Notes: generated from the sequence alone by a model not told the origin. 6,419 nucleotides of DNA from an uncultured delta proteobacterium (GCA_903897985.1 CAIUDS010000438.1:1-6419); one strand, 5' to 3'. Counted from the first letter of the stretch, positions 1 to 6,041 are shown. A program made the numbers and translations.

Positions 1-1
1 A

Positions 2-790
2 GCTCCGCTGGGCAAGCCCTACGGGGTTGAGCGCGTCTGCTCGGCCTGGGCTTTTTCCCGCGCAACTTACTATCACCGGCGGGAAACCAACTCTCCTGGG
101 CCGCAGGCGGCGGACTCCAAGACGGGCAAACGCGGCCCCAGGCCGGTCGTGAGCGATGAGCAACTCTTGACTTTGATCCGCGCCGACCTGGCCAGTTCGC
201 CTTTTATCGGCGAGGGCCACCGAAAGCCCTATGCGCGCTTGAAGATCCGGGACAGCGTCAGAGTTGGAAAAAACCGAATCCTGAGACTGATGCGAGAGAA
301 CAACCTGCTCTCCCCGCGCCGATCCCGAAAAACCGCCCGCAACCACGAGGGCGAGATCATCACCCCCGCGCCGGACCTGATGTGGGGCGCCGACGGGACC
401 AAGGTCTTCACGGTTAAGGAGGGTTGGTCCTGGGGGTTCGCCGCGGTGGACCATTTCAACGCCGAGTGCGTCGGCCGCCATGTCTGCAAAAAGGGCGACC
501 GCTTTGCCGCGCTCGAGCCAGTGAGCCTAGGCGTGTCGGAGCATTTTGGCTCGTTAGAAGAGGATGCGGCCCGGGGACTAAGGTTGCGAATGGACAACGG
601 CAGCCCGTATCTCTCCGAGCATTTTCAGAACCAGATCAAGTTTTGGGGAATCGCCCCCAGCTTTGCCTTCCTGGAGCAGCCCCAGACCAACGGAGTGGTG
701 GAACGATTTTTCCGGACCCTGAAGGAACAGATTATTTACGGCAGGGTTTACCAGACGGTGGAGGATTTGCGAGTGGCCGTGGATAAATAA
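2..790 (+). CDS. IS3-family transposase (orfB, DDE integrase core), 5' partial and frameshifted near the C-terminus
   Basis: This is the catalytic transposase of an IS3-type element, which cuts and joins DNA with an RNase-H-fold integrase domain. The frame is open to the window edge, with upstream residues such as KPYGVERVCSAW and SRATYYHRR typical of the orfB N-terminus, so the GTG at 149 (213 residues) is only an internal candidate start. Numbered from that GTG, a helix-turn-helix-like HTH_21 region (GEGHRKPYARL, NRILRLMRENNLLSPRR) covers about 21-58 and the rve core about 75-200. The triad is D82 (WGADGTK), D149 (RMDNGSPY) and E185 (NGVVERFF). D149 and E185 are separated by exactly 35 residues, the D-D(35)-E signature of the family. 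The stop at 788-790 is premature: the expected C-terminus continues in another frame to 896. The core is probably folded, but the product may be inactive or impaired. Confidence 0.88.
   Translation, partial: APLGKPYGVERVCSAWAFSRATYYHRRETNSPGPQAADSKTGKRGPRPVVSDEQLLTLIRADLASSPFIGEGHRKPYARLKIRDSVRVGKNRILRLMRENNLLSPRRSRKTARNHEGEIITPAPDLMWGADGTKVFTVKEGWSWGFAAVDHFNAECVGRHVCKKGDRFAALEPVSLGVSEHFGSLEEDAARGLRLRMDNGSPYLSEHFQNQIKFWGIAPSFAFLEQPQTNGVVERFFRTLKEQIIYGRVYQTVEDLRVAVDK
783..790 (+). repeat. Tandem ATAA duplication that causes the transposase frameshift
   Basis: The bases read ATAAATAA, two copies of a 4-bp unit. Removing one copy turns the junction into GAT AAG TTC (Asp-Lys-Phe) and joins the upstream VDK to the downstream FVALYN tail in one frame. 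A 4-bp slippage duplication is therefore the simplest explanation for the early stop. Confidence 0.7.
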
Positions 791-791
791 G

Positions 792-896
792 TTCGTGGCT
801 TTATATAACGACCAGTGGCGCATTGAGCGGCTTGGTTTTATCAGCCCGAAACAAGCTAAAGAAGGTCACTTGACAAGGTTAGCAAAATGTGCTTAA
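792..896 (+). pseudogene. Displaced C-terminal tail of the IS3 transposase
   Basis: Directly after the transposase stop, the +1 frame encodes FVALYNDQWRIERLGF, then ISPKQAK, ending at TAA 894-896. This matches the usual IS3 orfB ending, in which a YN-x-x-W-R motif is followed by a G-F-x-(S/T)-P segment. It has no start codon or ribosome binding site of its own, so it is read as the rest of the transposase cut off by a frameshift. It could also reflect a sequencing or assembly indel. Confidence 0.8.
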
Positions 897-898
897 AT
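870..898 (+). promoter_or_regulatory. Candidate sigma70-type promoter in the IS tail, reading toward the cytochrome cluster
   Basis: A perfect -35 box TTGACA (870-875) is followed by a 17-nt spacer and a -10 box TTAAAT (893-898, 4 of 6 matches). A TG at 890-891 lies one base before the -10, as in extended -10 promoters. It lies within the displaced transposase tail and faces the multiheme cytochrome gene, starting transcription near 905. Pattern match only. Confidence 0.5.
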
Positions 899-925
899 AG
901 TGATTATATAGATTTACTGGCAAAA

Positions 926-955
926 TTGAATTTCATGCTTAAATTCACATATATA
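926..955 (+). promoter_or_regulatory. Second, weaker candidate promoter with an internal dyad
   Basis: TTGAAT (926-931), an 18-nt spacer and TATATA (950-955) give 4 of 6 matches in each box. The spacer region holds an inverted repeat, TGAATTT (927-933) and AAATTCA (941-947), with a 7-nt centre. It could bind a regulator and block polymerase. In DNA this AT-rich, such matches also arise by chance, so this is weaker than the site at 870-898. Confidence 0.28.
927..947. repeat. 7-bp inverted repeat, possible operator
   Basis: Half-sites TGAATTT and AAATTCA are perfect reverse complements separated by CATGCTT. There is no following T-run, so it does not look like a terminator. Its position, over the -35 box and spacer of a candidate promoter upstream of the cytochrome cluster, fits a dimeric repressor or activator site. 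No specific regulator is recognised. Confidence 0.35.
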
Positions 956-965
956 GAGTGAGAGG

Positions 966-1061
966 ATGGCAAAGGCGGCGGTAAAGTCAATATGGTTAAC
1001 AAAATTGACAAGAGCGGCATGGACGAAACACGCGCCGCGATACAACCTTAAAGGGGGATAA
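966..1061 (+). CDS. Possible 31-residue leader ORF ahead of the cytochrome gene
   Basis: An ATG preceded immediately by GTGAGAGG opens a 31-codon frame that begins MAKAAVKSIW and ends NLKGG. The product is strongly basic, with many Lys and Arg residues and no obvious domain. Its stop (1059-1061) lies 2 nt before the cytochrome ATG and just past the cytochrome's Shine-Dalgarno sequence, so translation could be coupled. The GAGG is too close to the ATG for a normal ribosome site, and another frame here also looks protein-like (MVNKIDKSG from 992, 17 residues). I do not recognise a family; it may be noncoding. Confidence 0.22.
   Translation: MAKAAVKSIWLTKLTRAAWTKHAPRYNLKGG
1051..1057 (+). promoter_or_regulatory. 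Ribosome binding site of the 13-haem cytochrome
   Basis: AAGGGGG lies 6 nt before the ATG at 1064, followed by a second purine run AAGG next to the start codon. It supports 1064 as the start, as does the well-formed lipoprotein signal that begins there. Confidence 0.6.
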
Positions 1062-1063
1062 GG

Positions 1064-3412
1064 ATGATCAAGAGCAATGCGAAAAACAGGGTTCTGCAGA
1101 TGGTTTTGGCGGCAGGGGTGGCCGGGATGCTGATGGCGTTGGCCGGCTGCGGAAGCGGCTTGACGGGCGCTCCGAGCGGATCGTCCGGATCGGGAAGCGC
1201 AATGAGCGCGGCCAATGGAAACGACCAGGCCGTCTCGATCTCGGCCGGGTCGGGAAACCAGCGGTCAAAGAGCAATCAGGCTGCCAGAACGGTCGGGATG
1301 GACAACTGCGCGCAGTGCCATAATGCGGAAACCCTGAACTGGGTGGGCAGCGCTCACGGCAACGAAGACGCCATTGACCACAACACCCATGCCGAGTTGG
1401 ACCTGGGCCTGGACAGCGACGGTTTCCCCTATTACGGATATTTTTCGGATTCAACTTGCAAGAGCTGCCATGACCCGCTGCGGGACGGACAGCATCTGAT
1501 CCCGGATTACACCGGCAATGTGCCGCGGCCGGTGATCGGGTGCGAATCCTGCCACGGGGGCGGGGCCGTGCATTATGGCATGGGCGATATTCCGCGTCCC
1601 AACCCCGGCCCCAAGGTCTGCGGCAAATGCCACAACCGCGATTTCCCCGGGGACCACCTTACTTATCATCCCAACGGGGGCGGCATTGTCGAGGATTATT
1701 TGAAGTCTCCCCATGCTCAATCCATCAACAAGAAGGTGCTGGTCGCCGGAACCCCGAGCACGGTTAAGACCGAGTGCGGCCGCTGCCATACCGACGAGGG
1801 CTTCCGCGCCTACGCCAACGCGATCCCGGGCACCGCGGGACGTGATGACATGGACGCATATTTCAAGAACATGCCAGCCAAGATCAAGAACGCCAGCAAT
1901 GTCCAATGCCGGACCTGCCACAACCCACACAAGACCAACAAGGATCAACTGGAGGCCCTGGACGGTTCCACCGTGGCCGGCGCCTGGCAATCTGCGCAGT
2001 ATAACACCTGCACGGCCTGCCATCAGATCAACGGCGCCGACGGCCTGGCGCTTTCCGGCTCCACCGCGGGAAGTTTCCACGACCCCGAGGCCGATCCCAA
2101 ATACGGAGACACCACCCGCATGCTTCTGGCCAACCACGCAGGGGTGCCCGGCGACACCCGGCTCAATACCGGCGCCAACGCCCAGGCGCTCTATTTCGTG
2201 AAAAAAGGCGACCCGAACGCCTGCGCGGGTTGCCATAACCCGCACAGCGCGGACCTGACCGTGAACAAGCAATATGCGGAGTCCGGCCATGGCGACCCGC
2301 TCGGGACGGCTTGGACGCATTATGATTGGAAGGGGTCCTCCCGGCAGGCCTGCCAGCGTTGCCATACCTCCACCGGAGCCAAGAACTTCGCCGAGGCCAT
2401 GAAGGCCGGAACCGTTTATAACGCGGCGCTCAACGATTTCAGCTATCTGCTCGCGCCCGATTCCGACAGCACCAACGACCAGAATGAGGCCCTTTACTGC
2501 TGGGCCTGCCATACCGACTATAAGGGCGGCCTGCGCAATCCGCCGGCGTTCACCAAAGCCTACGGCGCTTACAAAGCGATGGACGGCAACACGGTCACCT
2601 TCCCCGATCTTTCCGGATCGAATGTCTGCATGAATTGTCATACCGGCAGGGGCGGCGGGGGAGATATTGCCAATTCCACGGGTAACTTCACCAACCTGAG
2701 CATGATCACCTCCCACCATGCGGTGGCCGGAGGAGTCCTGACCACTAAAATAGGCTATCAATTTGCCGGGCGCGATTACACCAATGCCGCCTATTATGAA
2801 CATGATCTAATCGGTCTGCCCGCGGCCGGGAACACGGTCAACGCCAAGATGGGAACCAACGGTCCGTGCGTGGCTTGCCATATGCACGGCAACTCCGAGA
2901 AGCACCTGTTCTCGCCCGTTACCAAGGACGGCGAGACCGTCACCGCCATCACCAACAAGGGCTGCGCCGTCTGCCACAGCGGCGCTCACGCGCTGACCCC
3001 GGAAGACCTGAACACCGAGAAAGAGGATTTTAACGCGTCCATAAGCGCCCTGAAAGATCAACTTAACCTTAAAGGCTTTTGCCGGTCCGGCCAGGGGTTC
3101 AACACCGTGGCCAGCGGGTGCGTGACCGCGGTCAAGAACTGGACCAACGGCGTGGCGGCCAATGGCAAGCCCAATATGGGCGCGGCCTTCGACGAGCTTA
3201 CGCTCGAATCGGATGCGGGGGCCTTTGTCCATAACCGGATCTACACCAAACGGATGATCTACGATGCCATTGACTGGCTTGACGACTACAACCTGAACGG
3301 GTCGGTCTATGGGACCCTGAACGCCCTAAATGCGGTGACCTATCCGTATAAGGACCAGGCCATGGCGTATCTGCTGATCAGCAACACCAATACCACCGCG
3401 GATCGGCTATAG
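1064..3412 (+). CDS. Outer-surface-type multiheme c cytochrome lipoprotein, 13 haems
   Basis: A 782-residue secreted electron-transfer protein. Residues 8-28 are a hydrophobic signal ending in the lipobox LAGC, so C29 should be lipidated. A Gly/Ser-rich linker follows to about 75. Thirteen CxxCH motifs begin at C82, C132, C160, C186, C238, C282, C316, C387, C430, C479, C522, C602 and C634. Two are followed by NPH (CHNPH at 285-289 and 390-394), a feature common in deltaproteobacterial multiheme cytochromes. From about 640 to 782 there are no haem motifs; this part holds two non-haem cysteines (C673, C686) and a DAGAFVHNRIYTKRMIYDAIDWLDD-like helical end, a C-terminus I associate with Geobacter-type outer-membrane cytochromes. 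Size and lipidation resemble OmcB (12 haems), but homology is not proved. With the barrel and second cytochrome downstream, it probably forms the outward-facing arm of a transmembrane conduit. Confidence 0.93.
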   Translation: MIKSNAKNRVLQMVLAAGVAGMLMALAGCGSGLTGAPSGSSGSGSAMSAANGNDQAVSISAGSGNQRSKSNQAARTVGMDNCAQCHNAETLNWVGSAHGNEDAIDHNTHAELDLGLDSDGFPYYGYFSDSTCKSCHDPLRDGQHLIPDYTGNVPRPVIGCESCHGGGAVHYGMGDIPRPNPGPKVCGKCHNRDFPGDHLTYHPNGGGIVEDYLKSPHAQSINKKVLVAGTPSTVKTECGRCHTDEGFRAYANAIPGTAGRDDMDAYFKNMPAKIKNASNVQCRTCHNPHKTNKDQLEALDGSTVAGAWQSAQYNTCTACHQINGADGLALSGSTAGSFHDPEADPKYGDTTRMLLANHAGVPGDTRLNTGANAQALYFVKKGDPNACAGCHNPHSADLTVNKQYAESGHGDPLGTAWTHYDWKGSSRQACQRCHTSTGAKNFAEAMKAGTVYNAALNDFSYLLAPDSDSTNDQNEALYCWACHTDYKGGLRNPPAFTKAYGAYKAMDGNTVTFPDLSGSNVCMNCHTGRGGGGDIANSTGNFTNLSMITSHHAVAGGVLTTKIGYQFAGRDYTNAAYYEHDLIGLPAAGNTVNAKMGTNGPCVACHMHGNSEKHLFSPVTKDGETVTAITNKGCAVCHSGAHALTPEDLNTEKEDFNASISALKDQLNLKGFCRSGQGFNTVASGCVTAVKNWTNGVAANGKPNMGAAFDELTLESDAGAFVHNRIYTKRMIYDAIDWLDDYNLNGSVYGTLNALNAVTYPYKDQAMAYLLISNTNTTADRL

Positions 3413-3422
3413 CGCACAACTT

Positions 3423-3451
3423 TTGCCAGGTTTTTGGCATCGGTATATAAT
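3423..3451 (+). promoter_or_regulatory. Strong sigma70-type promoter before the barrel gene
   Basis: TTGCCA (3423-3428, 5 of 6), an exactly 17-nt spacer and a perfect TATAAT (3446-3451) make this the best promoter match in the window. Transcription would start near 3458, leaving a leader of about 35 nt before the ATG at 3493. An inverted repeat TGCCA/TGGCA (3424-3428, 3435-3439) overlaps the -35 box. Two short dyads, TGTT-GT-AACA (3451-3460) and TAAC-AG-GTTA (3462-3471), sit at the predicted start. The barrel and second cytochrome may therefore be transcribed separately from the first cytochrome. Confidence 0.6.
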
Positions 3452-3482
3452 GTTGTAACATTAACAGGTTATCTGTTTTCAT

Positions 3483-3486
3483 GGAG
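3483..3486 (+). promoter_or_regulatory. Ribosome binding site that favours the ATG at 3493
   Basis: GGAG lies 6 nt before the in-frame ATG at 3493. The earlier ATG at 3481 has only a T-rich stretch (ATCTGTTTTC) upstream and no Shine-Dalgarno sequence, and this GGAG would lie within its coding region. The later start is therefore preferred. Confidence 0.6.
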
Positions 3487-3492
3487 AAAAGG

Positions 3493-4863
3493 ATGAAGGA
3501 ACAATTGGGCGGGCGCTATGGAAAGACCATGCGGATTTGGGGCTTGGCCGCGGGATTGGCGATCCTGCTGGGACTAAGTCTCCCGGCGTTCGCCCAGGCC
3601 AAGTTTCCGGTCAGCGGCTATGGTTCGGTTGAATATCGGTGGAGCCATGCGGATGATGAGACCTACGGGGATGCCACGGATGAGGACCTGTTCGGATACC
3701 TGAGCCTGAACCTGGGAGACCCCCTGGTCAACCCGGTGACCGGATACATTTTCGGAAGGCTTTCCTATGACCTCACCAACCCAAATCCTTTCGATGAATA
3801 CTACCCGCTCGCGGATGTAAACGACACCTATGACAGCCGGTTCCTCGGAAATCTCTACCTGGCCTACGCGCAGTTTAACAAGGCGCCCTATATGGAGAGC
3901 ATCACCATCGGCCGGCAGATGCTTCTGGACACGCCGGTCTGGCTGTATCTGGACGGCGCGGAGGCGGTGACCGCGGAAGCCCCGAAGACCTGGCTCAACG
4001 CCCAATTGGGTATTTATGGCGGGGTGCCGGTCCATCTCTACGAGGCCGACCAGAAGGATAATGCGCTCTACGGGGCTTTCGCCCAGGTCCGGCCCTGGCC
4101 GGGAAACCGCTTGCGGTTTGACTGGACCCATGCGGAAGGCGAATATCTGTTCGGCAACGAACTCAACGATTATTATTCGGTCGAGATGTGGCAAACGCTC
4201 GCGCAGTATCTTCAACTGGAAGGCCGCTACAGCATGCTGGAAGACGATAGCCATGACGCCGAGGGTCGGATGACCTTTTATCAGCCGGATTGGGATGTGC
4301 TGGTTCAGGGGTCTTATTACGAGTTGCTGACCCGGGAGCAGGACCTGGCCCTTGAGTTCGATCCCTTCTTCGCGGCGCTGCACACCTTTTATCCCTACTG
4401 GCAGGTGGGGGCGCTGGTGTCCAAGGGCCTGGGCAAATATGTCAGCGTTGACGCGGGCTGGGACATGAGAAGGCTTCGGCACAATGACCAGGAAAACGAT
4501 TTCAACCATGAATTCAGCAAATATTACGCGGCGCTCAATCTGAGCAGCCTGTTCGACCGCCTGGATTTCAGCGTCAGCTACGACCTCTGGCAGACCGAGC
4601 ACGCGGATCACATGATCCAGTCCTATGGCGCGGATGCGGCCTATCATGTCACCAAGGACCTGGAACTGTCCGCGGGCACTTACTTCGACCTGTATAAGTA
4701 TGACTATTACTTCGAGCAGGAGCGTGACCGGGTGCAGACCTATTTCGGCCGGGTCGGCTACCTGCCGGCCAAGGGGCCGGGCCTGGATGTCACTTACGAG
4801 TATGACGACTCCGATTTGGGGGATTACCAGGTCCTGCGGGCGGAAGCAAAATATTCTTTTTAA
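3493..4863 (+). CDS. Outer-membrane beta-barrel protein of a porin-cytochrome cluster
   Basis: A 456-residue protein from the preferred start (460 from the ATG at 3481). Residues 14-36 form a cleavable signal peptide: MRIWGLAAG, a hydrophobic core, then LSLPAFAQA, with cleavage after AFA or AQA. The mature part has no CxxCH, is rich in Tyr, Trp, Asp and Leu, and runs through many short amphipathic segments with alternating hydrophobic residues (SGYGSVEYRW at the start, LRAEAKYSF at the end). It ends in Phe, the usual C-terminal signal for barrel assembly by the Bam machinery. The length suits a barrel of roughly 16-20 strands, though I have not modelled this. Lying between two 13-haem cytochromes and ending 13 nt before the second, it is probably the sheath that lets a cytochrome cross the outer membrane, as MtrB or OmbB do. 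Sequence homology to either is not evident by eye. Confidence 0.88.
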   Translation: MKEQLGGRYGKTMRIWGLAAGLAILLGLSLPAFAQAKFPVSGYGSVEYRWSHADDETYGDATDEDLFGYLSLNLGDPLVNPVTGYIFGRLSYDLTNPNPFDEYYPLADVNDTYDSRFLGNLYLAYAQFNKAPYMESITIGRQMLLDTPVWLYLDGAEAVTAEAPKTWLNAQLGIYGGVPVHLYEADQKDNALYGAFAQVRPWPGNRLRFDWTHAEGEYLFGNELNDYYSVEMWQTLAQYLQLEGRYSMLEDDSHDAEGRMTFYQPDWDVLVQGSYYELLTREQDLALEFDPFFAALHTFYPYWQVGALVSKGLGKYVSVDAGWDMRRLRHNDQENDFNHEFSKYYAALNLSSLFDRLDFSVSYDLWQTEHADHMIQSYGADAAYHVTKDLELSAGTYFDLYKYDYYFEQERDRVQTYFGRVGYLPAKGPGLDVTYEYDDSDLGDYQVLRAEAKYSF

Positions 4864-4876
4864 GGGTTGAGGGACG

Positions 4877-5911
4877 ATGCGTAAAATAATAGCGATGAAG
4901 AATTTAGGGGTTTTCATGGTGGCCTTATTGATCTCGGCCGCGGGCTGTCTGGTCGGGAACCAGTTGGCCATTTACAAGCAGCGTCCGATCAAATTCAGCC
5001 ACCAGGTCCATCTCGAGAAGGCCGAACTGGACTGCTCGGACTGCCATACTCAGGCCACCGGGTCCGACCATGCGGGCATGCCCAACATCGCGGCCTGCTC
5101 GCTCTGCCACAGCGAAGAAGCGGACCTCGCCAAATACCTGAAGCCGTTCGAGGTGAACGGCAAGGTGACCTTCACCGAGGTGACCAAGCTCCCGGAGGAT
5201 GTGAAGTTCTCGCATAAGCGCCATTTGGACGAGGGCGTGAAATGCGAAGACTGCCATCAAGGGATCAAGACCAGCGAAGCGGTTTCGGAAAAGCTCGCGC
5301 TAGCCATGGATGATTGCATCAGATGTCACGGGCGGAAAAAGGTCAGCGTGGACTGCAAGACCTGCCACACCGATATTGATAAAACCTGGAAGCCCGACTC
5401 GCACCGCGACAACTGGGAAAAAATGCACGGCCAGGTCGCGCGCGCCCAGGTGGTCCCGCCCATGCAGAACAAGTGCATGCTCTGCCACACCGAGACCACC
5501 TGCGCCACCTGCCACCAGAGCCACAAGCCCCAGAACCATAACAACTTCTGGCGCCTGCGCGGCCACGGCGTCCAGGCCGAGATTGACCGCGAGTCCTGCG
5601 CCGCCTGCCACCGCCCCGATTATTGCGACCGCTGCCACCAGCAGACCGAGCCCAGCAACCATGGGGCCGGCTGGGGAGATCCAAGGCTCATGCATTGCCT
5701 GGTCTGTCATTTCCCGCTCCAGCAGGAGGGGTGTTTCACCTGTCATAAGGTTCTGGCGGCGCATATGGAAGCGCCCCCGCAGCCCAACACCCCGTTCCAT
5801 CGGGCCGCCCGCCTGGATGACTGCCTCAGTTGCCACGGACCGGGCAAGGTCAAGCCCATGCGCCACCCGTGGAACGGCCAGAGCTGCTTCTACTGTCACC
5901 AGCGGTGGTGA
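4877..5911 (+). CDS. Haem-dense cytochrome c (13 CxxCH in 344 residues), probable periplasmic-side partner of the barrel
   Basis: CxxCH motifs begin at C53, C74, C123, C147, C160, C200, C209, C241, C250, C274, C286, C316 and C337, about one haem per 26 residues, a density like that of MtrA-type conduit cytochromes. Two KFSHxxH motifs (39-45 and 110-116) before haem motifs are typical of cytochrome c7/c3-like modules, whose extra histidines ligate haem iron. Residues 200-225 and 241-266 are an internal repeat with identical spacing. The N-terminus is a hydrophobic segment (11-23) ending AAGC, so C24 could be lipidated; Ala rather than Leu at -3 makes this lipobox weaker, and an uncleaved anchor is possible. 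The start is 13 nt after the barrel stop with GAGGG just upstream, so the two are almost surely cotranscribed; M7 (4895) is an alternative start. It probably hands electrons from the periplasm into the barrel. Confidence 0.92.
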   Translation: MRKIIAMKNLGVFMVALLISAAGCLVGNQLAIYKQRPIKFSHQVHLEKAELDCSDCHTQATGSDHAGMPNIAACSLCHSEEADLAKYLKPFEVNGKVTFTEVTKLPEDVKFSHKRHLDEGVKCEDCHQGIKTSEAVSEKLALAMDDCIRCHGRKKVSVDCKTCHTDIDKTWKPDSHRDNWEKMHGQVARAQVVPPMQNKCMLCHTETTCATCHQSHKPQNHNNFWRLRGHGVQAEIDRESCAACHRPDYCDRCHQQTEPSNHGAGWGDPRLMHCLVCHFPLQQEGCFTCHKVLAAHMEAPPQPNTPFHRAARLDDCLSCHGPGKVKPMRHPWNGQSCFYCHQRW

Positions 5912-5930
5912 GGATGGGGGAGGACTGCTT

Positions 5931-5999
5931 ATGATGAGATCAAACGGGGGCCGAAAAAAACGCCGGGAAGGCAACCCTTGCGCGGGCCCGGGCGTCTAA
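5931..5999 (+). CDS. Possible 22-residue ORF after the second cytochrome
   Basis: An ATG 7 nt after a strong purine-rich GGGGGAGGA (5916-5923) opens a 22-codon frame with a basic cluster GRKKRREG. The good ribosome site is the only support: there is no recognisable domain, and much of the ORF overlaps a GC-rich hairpin. It may be a chance ORF. Confidence 0.15.
   Translation: MMRSNGGRKKRREGNPCAGPGV
5954..5995 (-). terminator. Candidate rho-independent terminator for minus-strand transcription
   Basis: Bases 5960-5967 (ACGCCGGG) pair with 5987-5995 (CCCGGGCGT) with one bulged G, giving an 8-bp GC-rich stem around a 19-nt loop that can form a smaller AAGG/CCTT hairpin. On the + strand seven As (5954-5960) precede the stem, which reads as a T-run after the hairpin on the minus strand. 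On the + strand no T-run follows, so it would be a poor terminator for the upstream cytochrome operon unless it acts with Rho. Confidence 0.42.
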
Positions 6000-6013
6000 A
6001 GAAGAAAGTTGGC

Positions 6014-6041
6014 TTGACGAATGGAAAATAGATGTTAATAT
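6014..6041 (+). promoter_or_regulatory. Candidate promoter of the c-554-type cytochrome gene
   Basis: TTGACG (6014-6019, 5 of 6), a 16-nt spacer and TAATAT (6036-6041, 4 of 6) with TG at 6033-6034 in the extended -10 position. The following AT-rich leader runs to the ribosome site. The layout (good -35, imperfect -10 helped by TG) is like the candidate at 870-898. It suggests the c-554-type gene has its own transcription unit. Confidence 0.45.

Larger units (their letters stand above)
1..896 (+). mobile_element. 3' portion of an IS3-family insertion sequence (left end outside window)
   Basis: The open frame enters from the left edge and encodes an IS3-type orfB transposase; its frameshifted tail remains readable to a stop at 894-896. 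The left end, any orfA and the left inverted repeat lie outside the window, so the right terminal repeat and target duplication cannot be placed. The true right end is probably somewhere after 896 in the AT-rich stretch. The element points toward the cytochrome cluster. It may be immobile because its transposase is disrupted, although the catalytic core is complete. Confidence 0.8.

Noticed and set aside
918..932. TGGCA as the -24 box of a sigma54 promoter
   Set aside because: The expected TTGC -12 element is absent at the required spacing.
897..965. Right terminal inverted repeat of the IS element
   Set aside because: The left end is outside the window, so no pairing or target duplication can be tested.
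1005..1010. Perfect TTGACA close to the cytochrome start
   Set aside because: No plausible -10 box lies 16-18 nt downstream; the nearest candidate, TACAAC at 1041, is about 30 nt away.
1451..2803. 450-codon open frame on the minus strand opposite the 13-haem cytochrome
   Set aside because: It is the complement of a gene with 13 CxxCH motifs and a lipobox. GC-rich codon bias removes stops in this antisense frame, and its translation shows no domain or signal.
1064..3412. Naming the first cytochrome omcB and the barrel ombB
   Set aside because: The haem count (13 against 12) and gene order differ, and no sequence-level match can be shown by reading alone.
3424..3439. TGCCA/TGGCA hairpin as terminator of the first cytochrome gene
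   Set aside because: The stem is only 5 bp and no T-run follows; it overlaps the -35 box of a strong promoter instead.
3574..4971. 465-codon open frame on the minus strand opposite the barrel gene
   Set aside because: The plus-strand frame has a signal peptide, a ribosome site and barrel features ending in Phe. The antisense frame has none and runs across the start of the next gene.
5310..5999. Second plus-strand frame of 229 codons overlapping the 344-residue cytochrome
   Set aside because: It is Ala/Pro/Arg/Thr-rich with no CxxCH series, as expected of a shifted frame of the real cytochrome.
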